From Streptomyces sp. NBC_00236 (GTDB lineage: Bacteria > Actinomycetota > Actinomycetes > Streptomycetales > Streptomycetaceae): DNA of 64,000 nt. Positions 24,639-32,283 of this stretch are shown in pieces. Below the pieces are notes generated by a model that was given only the letters and a program-made list of their open reading frames with translations, made no database searches and was not told the DNA's origin. Location: positions 248,001 to 312,000 of the forward strand of contig NZ_CP108100.1 of the NCBI RefSeq assembly GCF_036195045.1, given 5' to 3'. The first letter of the stretch is position 1; each line of letters opens with the position of its first letter. A program made the position numbers and the translations under genes.

Positions 24639-26306
24639 TCAGGTCTTGAGGATCTGGGCCGAGTCGCCCAGCGAGCTGCCCGCGATCAGTCCGGCGCCGA
24701 CCAGGTTGAGTTCCTCGTCGGCGGCGGGACCGCGCAGCTTCCGGTAGCCGACCCGGACGACGAGGGCGCCGAGGACGAGCCAGCAGGCCTGCGGGGTGAG
24801 GATGAGCAGGCCGGTGGCGAGCATGACGCCCATCTGCCGGCGGGTGCCGCCGAGCAGCTGGATGGCCGCGCCGGGAACGGCCCAGAGCAGCATGGTGCGT
24901 ACCGCGTCCGGGTCGCTGAGCCCGCTCTTGATCGTGTCGGCGTAGACCTTGGCGACGGGCGGGATGAGTCCCTGTCCGAAGTAGGAGCGCCAGGCGAGGG
25001 CGACCACGACGAGGGCGACGGCGAATCCGATGAGGGCGGCCATGAACTGCTGGCGGCGGCCCTCGCGCTCGAACGGGTCCCAGGGGCGGTGCTCGCGTCG
25101 CAGCAGCCAGCCGGCCTTGAGGTCGTAGCCCATGTCGGCGAATGCGGGTCCGGTGGCGGAGACGTACCCGACCAGCAGGGCGAGCGGTACGGACGGGATG
25201 CCGATGGCGAGGCCCAGGATGAGGAAGATCAGGGTGACGGCGAAGGACGGGAACCAGCCGGACTGCATGGCGGCGAGGCCGACGATCAGTTCGTGGACCA
25301 GGGCCGCGAAGGCGGCGAACAGGACCCAGCCGACGATGCCGAGGGGGCTCATGTCGCCGATCAGGCCGCCGAGGACGGCGAGGACGGCCGCGCCCCCGGT
25401 GAAGAGCGCGAAGCCGCGGATCAGGGAGGCCCGCAGGGCCCGTTCGTCGACGGTGAAGGCGGTGGTCGGGTCCGTGTCCTGGACGGTCGCGACGCTCGAA
25501 GCCTCCGCGGCGGCTTCCCTCCGCTTGCGTTCACGTCGGCCTATGAGCAGGTGGACCGCCTGGCCGAGTGCGACGATCCCGGCTCCGACCATGACGCCGT
25601 GCGGGATGTACCCGGCGCCGAGATCGGTGTGGAAGACATCGGGGCTGTACTGGCGCAGCATCAGGCCGATGCCGAACATCATCAGCGCCCAGACGTTGCC
25701 GAGGAAGGCCACACCGGCGGCGGAGAGCGGCAGGCTGAAGAGCGTCCCGGCGAGTCCGACCGCGGTGCCGCCGGCCAGGATCAGGGCGCGGCGTCCTCCC
25801 CGGTCGCCGGCCTTGATGGTCTCGGCGGCGGCCGTGCCGGGCGGCCAGGCGGCGTCGGCGGGCAGCAGCCGGGAGCCGAAGGCCCGGTAGAGGACCCAGG
25901 CGTCCACGAGGAGGCCGATGCACGCGCCGGCGAGCATCGGCCAGACCAGGTCCTCGCGGCCGAAGACGTACGGGACGGCCACGGAGGTGAGCAGCGCGTT
26001 CGCCGAGGCGAAGGTCGCGGCCGAGATGGCGCTCTGGGCCAGGTTCTGGCGGTGCACGGAACGCATCCGGCTCAGGAAGCCGAGGGGGATGCGTCCGATC
26101 AGCATGGCGACGAGTGCGCCGACGACCGAGGTGTTGGCGGAGATCCCCAGTTTGGAGACGAGGTCGATGCCGATGACGGCGCCGACGGCGGAGAGCACGA
26201 CGAGGATGACCAGCAGGACGGGTTCCGTCACCCTCGGATGCGACTGGGGTTCTTCGGGACCCGGCGGCTGCGGGGCAGGGTGCGGCGCAGAGACGTGGTG
26301 CGCCAT
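24639..26306 (-). CDS. OPT family oligopeptide transporter
   Basis: The integral membrane protein has 555 residues and about 14 hydrophobic segments. An N-terminal Pro/His-rich cytoplasmic stretch (1-25) is followed by EPVLLVILVVLSAVGAVIG. The central cytoplasmic loop (about 250-285) is charged. WPPGTAAAETIKAG, GYIPHGVMVGAGIVALGQ and SATGPAFADMGYDLKAGWLL are characteristic OPT/YSL features. These proton-coupled carriers import small peptides or metal chelates. It starts the enzyme/transport part of the IclR operon, 133 bp after the regulator gene and 78 bp before the M29-like peptidase, suggesting peptide import. Confidence 0.82.
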   Translation of the reverse strand: MAHHVSAPHPAPQPPGPEEPQSHPRVTEPVLLVILVVLSAVGAVIGIDLVSKLGISANTSVVGALVAMLIGRIPLGFLSRMRSVHRQNLAQSAISAATFASANALLTSVAVPYVFGREDLVWPMLAGACIGLLVDAWVLYRAFGSRLLPADAAWPPGTAAAETIKAGDRGGRRALILAGGTAVGLAGTLFSLPLSAAGVAFLGNVWALMMFGIGLMLRQYSPDVFHTDLGAGYIPHGVMVGAGIVALGQAVHLLIGRRERKRREAAAEASSVATVQDTDPTTAFTVDERALRASLIRGFALFTGGAAVLAVLGGLIGDMSPLGIVGWVLFAAFAALVHELIVGLAAMQSGWFPSFAVTLIFLILGLAIGIPSVPLALLVGYVSATGPAFADMGYDLKAGWLLRREHRPWDPFEREGRRQQFMAALIGFAVALVVVALAWRSYFGQGLIPPVAKVYADTIKSGLSDPDAVRTMLLWAVPGAAIQLLGGTRRQMGVMLATGLLILTPQACWLVLGALVVRVGYRKLRGPAADEELNLVGAGLIAGSSLGDSAQILKT

Positions 26307-26439
26307 GGGGCACCCCCTTCGGTGAGCAGGGCGGGGAGCTCGGTGAGTCCCCCGGTGGGGTGGGCGGCCGGGGCGGGACCGGGGCAGGCCGGCGGCGCGG
26401 GAGGGCCGCGGTGGGGCGGGTTCGTTCGGGGCGCGGGGC

Positions 26440-27240
26440 TCAGCCGCCGAGGGCGGCGGTGATCTCCGCCGCTCCGGCGCGTACCAGCGTCACGAGGGTT
26501 TCGGCGGCCCGGTCCACGCGGTGGGACGGGCCGATGACGGTCAGGGAGGCGGGGACGCCGTCCCCCTGGAAGACGGGGGCGGAGACCGCGGTCACCGCTT
26601 CGTCGTACTCGCCGTGACTGATGCAGTAGCCATCGGCGCGGACCTGCGCGTAGCAGGCGAGGAGCGCGTCCAGGTCCGTGATCGTGCGGTCGTTGAAGCG
26701 CGTCAGTCCGGTGGCGCCGAACATCTGCCGGATCTCGCGTTCGGGGTGGTACGCGAAGATCGTGTGCCCGGACGCCCCGGCGTGGCCGGGCATGACCGCG
26801 CCGATGATCGCGGTGTAGCGGACGGGCCCGGTGCCGTCGACGGCGGCCTCGCAGCGGTAGCTGCCGCCGTGCGGGACGTTGAGGACGATGCTCTCGCCGG
26901 TCTCGCGGAGCAGCCGGGCGAGTATCGGGCGGGAGATCGAGGACAGCACGCCGCTGTGCTCGCTGACCCTGGCCAGCCGGGAGAGGGCCGGACCCGGGCG
27001 GTAGCGGCGGCTGTTGTCGTCGCAGAGCAGGAAGCCGCGCGCGCTCAGGGTGGTGAGCAGGCGCTGCACGACGGCCTTGTCCCAGCCGTGGTGGCGGGCC
27101 AGTTCGCTGACGCCCCATTCCGGACGCTGCTCGGTGAACGTGAGCAGCACGAGCAGGGCCCGGTCCACGGTCTGCAGCACGGCGGGGGCCTGCTGTCCGG
27201 CCGGTGCCGGAGTGGTGGTGTCCGTGCCGCGCTCAGCCAT
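26440..27240 (-). CDS. IclR family transcriptional regulator
   Basis: The protein has 266 residues. A winged helix-turn-helix (about 25-85: VDRALLVLLTFTEQRPEWGV, ELARHHGWDKAVVQRLLTTL) is followed by the IclR effector domain (about 90-262) containing LRETGESIVLNVPHGGSYRC, GHAGASGHTIFAY and a C-terminal ISAPVFQGDGVPASLTVIGP-like block (here VSAPVFQGDGVPASLTVIGP). It heads the unit regulator-OPT-M29-S33. A 25-bp perfect palindrome 43 bp upstream of the ATG at 27240 is its likely operator. It is expected to control peptide import and breakdown in response to a metabolite. Confidence 0.9.
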   Translation of the reverse strand: MAERGTDTTTPAPAGQQAPAVLQTVDRALLVLLTFTEQRPEWGVSELARHHGWDKAVVQRLLTTLSARGFLLCDDNSRRYRPGPALSRLARVSEHSGVLSSISRPILARLLRETGESIVLNVPHGGSYRCEAAVDGTGPVRYTAIIGAVMPGHAGASGHTIFAYHPEREIRQMFGATGLTRFNDRTITDLDALLACYAQVRADGYCISHGEYDEAVTAVSAPVFQGDGVPASLTVIGPSHRVDRAAETLVTLVRAGAAEITAALGG

Positions 27241-27282
27241 GGGCCGGGCCTCCTTGGTCCACGTCGTCGATCTTCCGGTGCG

Positions 27283-27307
27283 GAAATCGCAACGCCGTTG
27301 CGATTTC
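27283..27307. promoter_or_regulatory. 25-bp perfect palindrome, likely IclR operator
   Basis: GAAATCGCAACG (27283-27294), a single C, and CGTTGCGATTTC (27296-27307) form an exact inverted repeat in an A/T-richer island 43 bp upstream of the iclR start. Its length, symmetry and location fit an autoregulatory IclR site. Confidence 0.65.
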
Positions 27308-27437
27308 TGGCGAAAGGATGCGGGCGGCCTCAGCGGGTGTCAAGGGTTTCCCGGAAATTCGCTCAGCGGCGGGAACGGCCTGCTCAGGGGGCGGTGGAGG
27401 GCGGGCCCTGCGACAAGGACGGGTCCGCTGCCCGGAT

Positions 27438-27575
27438 GGAGGCGGAGAACGCGGTCGGTCCGGTGCCGCGCGAAGGCGGAGAACGCCGTCGGGTCCGGTG
27501 CCCGGGTGAAGGCGGAGAACGCCGTCCGCTCCGGTGCCCGGGTGAAGGCGGAGAACGCCGTCCGCTCCGCGTTCC
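27438..27575. repeat. 34/36-bp tandem repeat, four units
   Basis: GGCGGAGAAC recurs at 27441, 27475, 27511 and 27547, giving periods of 34, 36 and 36 bp. Units share the form GAAGGCGGAGAACGCCGTCC followed by GCTCCGGTGCCCGGGT; the first unit is the most diverged. Each holds a small inverted repeat GGCG-GAGAA-CGCC. The array lies in the 598-bp gap between iclR and the PRC-barrel gene, about 200 bp upstream of iclR. No spacer-like unique sequence separates units, so it is not CRISPR. The rest of 27241-27838 contains only the palindrome at 27283-27307. Confidence 0.75.
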
Positions 27576-27838
27576 TCACGACGCGGCCGTTCCGCCCCGC
27601 TCTGCGGTGGGCGGGCTCACGGGGCCTCCCCGCCCTCGTTCACTCGATTGGCCTAATCGGGACGGAAGCCCCACAGCCGCATCGCACGGGGCCTGCACCG
27701 ACGTGGGGCGGGTACGGCGGCCGGCCTCCGGCGGCCGGGCGGTTGCAGCGCCCATCCGGGTGAGGCGCGATGGAATCCGGACGCGCCTCCCCTGCTGGAC
27801 CCACCCACAGGACGCGCCCGGGCGAGGAGGAATCGGTC

Positions 27839-28882
27839 ATGGGAGCCGCTGACGGTTTCACGGATTCCGGAGAGCTCGACGGCCTGACGGTGTACGACAC
27901 CGAGGGCGAGAAGATCGGCAACGTGGGGCGGGTGTATGTCGACGACAACACCGGCCGACCGGACTGGATCACGGTGAAGACCGGCCTGTTCGGTATGAAG
28001 GAGAGTTTCGTGCCTCTCGCCGGAGCCCGTCGCGTGGGCTCCGACCTGCACATCTCGCATCCGAAGGACCGGGTGAAGGAAGCCCCCCGGGTGGACGCGG
28101 ACGCCCATCTGTCCGTCTCCGAGGAGGAAGAGCTCTACCGGCACTACGGCCTGAGCCGGAATACCAAGGCCAACCTCGGCGACCGCGCCGGGGCCGCCGG
28201 CACCACGAGCGCCGACGCACCGACCACGACCGGCACGGGCACCATGGGCGCGGCCGGGGCCGGTGCCGCAGCAGGGGCCGGGGCCGGGGCCATGGGTGCC
28301 GCGGGCACGGGCCGCACGACCGACAAGACCACGTCGGCCGGCATGGCCGGTGCGGGCACCGGGACCGGCAGGCACCGCGACACCGAAACCTCGGGCACGT
28401 CCCGTCCGCTGGTCGGAGCCGGTGCGGGAGCCGAACGCTCCAGCGCCGACCTCAGCGGCAAGGAGGAACTGATCCGCTCCGAGGAACAGCTGCACATCGG
28501 CACCGAGGAGTACGAGAGCGGCAAGGCCCGTCTCCACAAGTACGTCGTCACCGAGAACGTCACCAGGACCGTGCCCGTCACGCACGAAGAGGTGCGCGTG
28601 ATCCGTGAACCGCTCCGTCCGGGCGACAAGGCCGCCGGCCGGTCCGACATCACCGAGCAGGACGTGGAGGTCACCCTGCACGCCGAACGCGCCACGATGC
28701 GCAAGGAGACCGTGCCGGTCGAGCGGGTGCGGATGGAAACGAAGAAGGTGACCGAGCAGAAGGAAGTCTCCGCCGAGCTGCGCAAGGAGCAGATCGACTA
28801 CGCGGACGGCACCAGCAAGAGCGGCAAGGACACGGGTGGCAAGGACATGGGCGGCGAGTTCGGTCAGGGACGGCGCCGCTGA
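27839..28882 (+). CDS. PRC-barrel and DUF2382 (YsnF/AvaK) domain protein
   Basis: The 347-residue protein has an N-terminal PRC-barrel (about 10-85: LDGLTVYDTEGEKIGNVGRV, RPDWITVKTGLFG). A low-complexity Gly/Ala/Thr linker follows (about 115-215). The C-terminal DUF2382 domain (about 220-335) contains EEQLHIGTEEYESGKARLHK, VPVTHEEVRVIREPL, QDVEVTLHAERATMRKETVP and VERVRMETKKV. It has no signal peptide or membrane span. The family is associated with general stress; no biochemical role is established. GAGGAGG 7 nt before the ATG at 27839 fixes the start. The linker is rich in AGAGAAAGAGAGAMGAAG-like sequence. Confidence 0.85.
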   Translation: MGAADGFTDSGELDGLTVYDTEGEKIGNVGRVYVDDNTGRPDWITVKTGLFGMKESFVPLAGARRVGSDLHISHPKDRVKEAPRVDADAHLSVSEEEELYRHYGLSRNTKANLGDRAGAAGTTSADAPTTTGTGTMGAAGAGAAAGAGAGAMGAAGTGRTTDKTTSAGMAGAGTGTGRHRDTETSGTSRPLVGAGAGAERSSADLSGKEELIRSEEQLHIGTEEYESGKARLHKYVVTENVTRTVPVTHEEVRVIREPLRPGDKAAGRSDITEQDVEVTLHAERATMRKETVPVERVRMETKKVTEQKEVSAELRKEQIDYADGTSKSGKDTGGKDMGGEFGQGRRR

Positions 28883-28934
28883 CCCCCGCCACGCCGCGCC
28901 GGACGGACGTACTCCACCGCACCGCACCGAGAGA

Positions 28935-28963
28935 GGGGCGGGCCCCGCACCGGGGCCCGCCCC
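28935..28963. terminator. bidirectional terminator between convergent genes
   Basis: Perfect 13-bp arms (GGGGCGGGCCCCG and CGGGGCCCGCCCC) with a CAC loop lie between the PRC-barrel gene (stop 28882, plus) and the ATPase gene (stop 29035, minus). A short TTG follows on the plus strand. Confidence 0.7.
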
Positions 28964-29034
28964 TTGCGCGCTCCACGGCGCGGGGCGACCCGGCGGCCGC
29001 GACGCATCGGACCGCACCGGACGCGGCAGGAAGC

Positions 29035-29820
29035 TCAGGCCCGCCCCGGACGAAAGCGCACCGAGGGCCTCCCCTGCGGGCCGTCCGGTGTCACGACGGC
29101 CCGCACCCGGTAGACCTCGGCGATGAGCCCCTCCGTGATCACTTCCGCCGGAGTGCCGCCCGCGACGGCCTTTCCCCCGTCCAGCACCACGATCCGGTCG
29201 CAGAACATCGCGGCCAGATTGAGATCGTGCAGGGCGACGACGGCGGTCAGCGGCAACGACGTGACCAGGGTCAGCAGTTCGAGCTGGTGCTGGATGTCCA
29301 GGTGGTTGGTCGGTTCGTCCAGGAGCAGTTCGCGCGGCCGCTGGGCGAGCGCCCGGGCGATCTGGACGCGCTGGCGTTCACCGCCGGAGAGTGTGTGCCA
29401 GGACTGGTCGCGGCGTTCCGCGAGACCGGTCCGCTCCAGGGCCTCCCGCACCGCCCTCTCGTCGGCCTCCGACGGCGCCGACCAGGCGCGGCGGTGCGGG
29501 ATGCGGCCCAGGCGTACGACGTCCACGACGCTGAGCTCGACCTGGGTCACGGCGTGCTGGTCGACCACTGCGACGCGCCGGGCCACGGTGCGGCGGCCGA
29601 CCTCGTTCAGCGGGTCGTCGTCGAGAGTGACCAGTCCCGCGTCCGGAGCGAGGACTCCGGCCAGGATCCGCAGCAGGGTGGACTTCCCGGAGCCGTTCGG
29701 GCCGATCAGCCCGATGGTGGCGCCGGGCGGCGGAGCGAGCGAGACGCCGTCCAGGATGAGGCGGCCGCCCGCCTCCCGGCTGACCCGGTCGGCCCGCAGG
29801 CCGCCGAGGGCCCGGGTCAC
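29035..29820 (-). CDS. btuD: cobalamin-type ABC transporter ATP-binding protein
   Basis: This 261-residue ATPase of the BtuD/FecE class has GPNGSGKSTLLRILAG (Walker A), QHAVTQVELSVVDVV (Q-loop region), LSGGERQRVQIARALAQ and LLLDEPTNHLD, then LHDLNLAAMFCDRIVVL with the switch His. The GTG at 29820 overlaps the permease stop (GTGA), fixing the start. The operon is preceded by a cobalamin riboswitch, so the substrate is probably a corrinoid. Similar actinobacterial proteins are sometimes named proposed F420-0 transporter ATPases on phylogenetic-profile grounds; the riboswitch argues for B12 here. Confidence 0.87.
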   Translation of the reverse strand: MTRALGGLRADRVSREAGGRLILDGVSLAPPPGATIGLIGPNGSGKSTLLRILAGVLAPDAGLVTLDDDPLNEVGRRTVARRVAVVDQHAVTQVELSVVDVVRLGRIPHRRAWSAPSEADERAVREALERTGLAERRDQSWHTLSGGERQRVQIARALAQRPRELLLDEPTNHLDIQHQLELLTLVTSLPLTAVVALHDLNLAAMFCDRIVVLDGGKAVAGGTPAEVITEGLIAEVYRVRAVVTPDGPQGRPSVRFRPGRA

Positions 29821-30905
29821 GGGGTCCGCCGGGTGCGGTGGAGGACCAGCACGAAGGCGGGGACCCCGATGAGTGCGGTGACGACTCCCACCGGTACCTC
29901 CTGCGGATCGAGGACGGTCCGGGCGAGGGTGTCGACCCAGACCAGGAACACGGCCCCGGCGAGTGCGGTGACAGGCAGCAGTCTGCGGTGCCCGGAGCCG
30001 GTGAGCGCCCGGGCCGCGTGCGGCAGCACCAGCCCGACGAACCCGATAGCACCGGCCGAGCTCACCAGAGCGGCGGTCAGCAGTGCGGTGGTGCACAGCA
30101 GGACGATCCGGGTACGGCCGACGTGGACGCCGAGCGTGGCCGCCGCGTCCTGGCCGAAGGCGAAGGCGTCGAGCGTACGGGCGTGGCCGAGGCAGATCAG
30201 CAGCGTCACGCCGAGCACGGCGGAGCAGATCCACACATCGCTCCAGCCGACGCCCCCGAGCGAGCCCAGCAGCCAAAACAGGACGCCGCGGGTCTGCTCG
30301 GCGTCGGCGGCGGTCATCACGACGAAGGAGGTGAGCGCGGAGAAGAGCTGCATGGCCGCGACCCCGGACAGGACGACCCGGTCGGTGCTGCCGCCGAGGG
30401 TATGGCTGAGCAGCATGACCAGGGCGAAGGAGCACAGCGCCCCGATGAACGCGCCGGCCGACAGGGAGACCGCTCCCCCGCCGACCCCGAGGACGACCAC
30501 GACGACGGCGCCGGTCGAGGCTCCGGAGGAGACCCCGAGGACGAACGGGTCGGCAAGCGGGTTGCGCAGCAGCGACTGCATGACGGTGCCGCAGACCGCG
30601 AGCCCCGCGCCGCAGACGGCGGCGAGCAGGGTGCGCGGCATGCGCAGGTTCCAGATGATGCCGTCGCGGATCGGGCTGAGCCGCGACTCGCCCGCGCCGA
30701 GGTGGGAGGCGACCGCGGACCAGACGTCGGCGACGGAGATCCGGGCCGGGCCGATGGTGACGGCGACGGCCACCGACAGGGCGAGCAGCAGGAGCCCGCC
30801 GGTCCACAGGAGCCCTTCGCGGATACCGCTGATGCGCCGGAGGCCGGGCCCGGTGCGCACGGCCGCGGCCTCGCGCGGCGCCGCGGCCCGTTCGGTGTCC
30901 GTCAC
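29817..30905 (-). CDS. btuC: cobalamin-type ABC transporter permease (FecCD family)
   Basis: The 362-residue membrane protein has about ten spans of the FecCD/BtuC family. WNLRMPRTLLAAVCGAGLAV and GTVMQSLLRNPLADPFVLGV are the diagnostic motifs, followed by SSGASTGAV, GFVGLVLPHAARALTGSGHR (coupling helix region) and EVPVGVVTALIGVPAF near the C-terminus. An N-terminal about 30-residue Ala/Arg-rich cytoplasmic segment precedes the first span. GTG at 30905 overlaps the binding-protein stop by four bases. It forms the pore of the riboswitch-controlled importer. Confidence 0.9.
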   Translation of the reverse strand: MTDTERAAAPREAAAVRTGPGLRRISGIREGLLWTGGLLLLALSVAVAVTIGPARISVADVWSAVASHLGAGESRLSPIRDGIIWNLRMPRTLLAAVCGAGLAVCGTVMQSLLRNPLADPFVLGVSSGASTGAVVVVVLGVGGGAVSLSAGAFIGALCSFALVMLLSHTLGGSTDRVVLSGVAAMQLFSALTSFVVMTAADAEQTRGVLFWLLGSLGGVGWSDVWICSAVLGVTLLICLGHARTLDAFAFGQDAAATLGVHVGRTRIVLLCTTALLTAALVSSAGAIGFVGLVLPHAARALTGSGHRRLLPVTALAGAVFLVWVDTLARTVLDPQEVPVGVVTALIGVPAFVLVLHRTRRTP

Positions 30906-31969
30906 CCCGCGAGCCCGAAGGTGCGCAGGCCGGCGGCCACGCGCTCCACGCCCTCGACGGTCCGGATGGTCGGGTTCATCGCCTGGCCGCTGAGCAGCAC
31001 ATAGCGCTTGTGCCGGACGGCGTCCATGTTCTTCGTGACGGGGTCGGACTCCAGGAAGGCGATCTTCTTCGCGGCGCTCTCTGCGGTCTGCGACTTGCGG
31101 GTCAGATCGCCGATGACCAGCACGTCGGGGTCGCGGTCGGCGACCGTCTCCCAGTTGATCTGCGGCCATTCCTCGTGGGTGTCGTCGAAGGCGTTCTCCG
31201 CGCCGAGTTCCCGGGTGATGATGCCGGGCGCACCACAGCAGCCGGCCAGGTACGGGGCCTCGGAGTTGGCGAACCAGTACAGCAGCGAGGCGCCGGAGGC
31301 GTCGATGCCGCTCGTCGCCTTCCGTACCCGCGCGCGCAGCCCGGCGACGAGCTTCTCGCCGCGCTCGGGAACGCCGAACACCTCGGCCAGGTCGCGCACT
31401 TCGGCGTAGACGCTGTCCATGGTCAGGGCGCCGGTGCGGACGCCGTCGCCGTCCTTGCTGTTGTCCTTGGCGGTGCAGTCGGCGGGCGAGACGTAGGTGG
31501 GGACGCCGAGCTTCTCGAACTGCTCGCGGGGGGCGACACCGCCCTTGGCGAGCGTCGACTCGAAGGAGGCGCTGACGAAGTCGGGCTCCTGGTCCAGGAC
31601 CTTCTCCGACGAGGGGCGGTTGTCGGAGATCCTCGGGACGCCCGCGTTGGCCTTCTCCAGGCCCTTGAGCACCGGATCGGTCCAGGTGGCCGTGGCGGCC
31701 AGCCGGTCGGCGAGACCGAGCGAGAGCAGGATCTCGGTCGATCCCTGGTCGACCGGTACGGCGCGCTCCGGCGCCGCGTCCACGGTGACGGTCCGTCCGC
31801 AGTTCTTCAGCGTGACCGGATAGCCCTCGGCGTGGCCGGACTTGGCGGTTGTGCTGTCCAGGCCGCCGCCGCAGGCCGTCAGCAGGATCAGGGCGGCGGT
31901 GAGCAGGGCGGCGGAGCGGGCGGGGCCGGCTGTGCGCGGCACGGAGTACCTCGGCGTCTCTGGGCCCAT
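30902..31969 (-). CDS. btuF: cobalamin-type ABC transporter substrate-binding lipoprotein
   Basis: The 355-residue protein has a signal peptide ending in the lipobox LLTAC (Cys33) and a class III (TroA/BtuF-like) fold. VTLKNCGRTVTVDAAPERAV is followed by VPVDQGSTEILLSLGLADRL, LDQEPDFVSASFES and WETVADRDPDVLVIGDLTRK. ATG at 31969 is the first start giving a normal signal peptide. The mRNA leader upstream contains a cobalamin riboswitch, which ties the system to corrinoid uptake. A CCGAPG motif near the centre and the NCG motif at about 52 provide several cysteines. The alternative label in databases would be F420-0 binding protein. Confidence 0.87.
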   Translation of the reverse strand: MGPETPRYSVPRTAGPARSAALLTAALILLTACGGGLDSTTAKSGHAEGYPVTLKNCGRTVTVDAAPERAVPVDQGSTEILLSLGLADRLAATATWTDPVLKGLEKANAGVPRISDNRPSSEKVLDQEPDFVSASFESTLAKGGVAPREQFEKLGVPTYVSPADCTAKDNSKDGDGVRTGALTMDSVYAEVRDLAEVFGVPERGEKLVAGLRARVRKATSGIDASGASLLYWFANSEAPYLAGCCGAPGIITRELGAENAFDDTHEEWPQINWETVADRDPDVLVIGDLTRKSQTAESAAKKIAFLESDPVTKNMDAVRHKRYVLLSGQAMNPTIRTVEGVERVAAGLRTFGLAG

Positions 31970-32007
31970 GCGCGGGGCCCGTGCGGAGTTCCGCGGCCCG
32001 GTACCGG

Positions 32008-32160
32008 ACCGCGGGTGCCAGCAGGTCTTCGGACTCGGGTTCATGCGGACGGGACGCCTTCCCGGGAAACCGTGGGTCTCCCAGTGGCCGTGGCCCCGCC
32101 CGTCCCCCTCACCGCTGCGCGTCAGTTCCGGATTCGCACCGGATTCCCTGACCCCTACGT
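32008..32160 (-). promoter_or_regulatory. cobalamin (AdoCbl) riboswitch
   Basis: On the minus strand the order is GGGAATCCGGTGCGAATCCGG, GAACTGACGCGCAGCGGTGAG, GCCACTGGGAGACCC, GGGAAGGCG and AGTCCGAAGACCTGCTGGC (plus 32017-32035). These match the conserved core and B12 box of the cobalamin riboswitch class. The element ends about 40 nt before the btuF start and is followed by a GCGGTCCGGTACCGGGCCGCGG hairpin (plus 31990-32015), which could be the expression platform, masking initiation or ending transcription when the ligand is bound. Confidence 0.9.
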
Positions 32161-32223
32161 GGAGTTCGACTGGCTCCGGGCACGCTACCACGAGCCTCTG
32201 CGCAGCTCAGCGGCGGTGCGGGG

Positions 32224-32252
32224 CCGGGGCGGTGTGCCGCGCACCGCCCCGG
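32224..32252 (-). terminator. terminator of the acyl-CoA oxidase-like gene
   Basis: Eleven-base-pair arms (CCGGGGCGGTG and CACCGCCCCGG) with a 7-nt loop lie 31 bp downstream of the minus-strand stop at 32284 and upstream of the riboswitch. The hairpin would insulate the riboswitch-controlled operon from read-through. Confidence 0.65.
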
Positions 32253-32283
32253 ACACGGGCCGTCCGGGGCGGCCCGGCTCCGG

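Noticed and set aside
27438..27575. Possible CRISPR array
   Set aside because: The units are near-identical over their whole 36 bp, so no unique spacers exist, and there are no cas genes in the window. It is a plain tandem repeat.
28190..28330. Gly/Ala low-complexity stretch in the DUF2382 protein as a frameshift or misassembly
   Set aside because: The frame is continuous and both flanking domains are in the same frame; low-complexity linkers are normal between PRC-barrel and DUF2382 domains.
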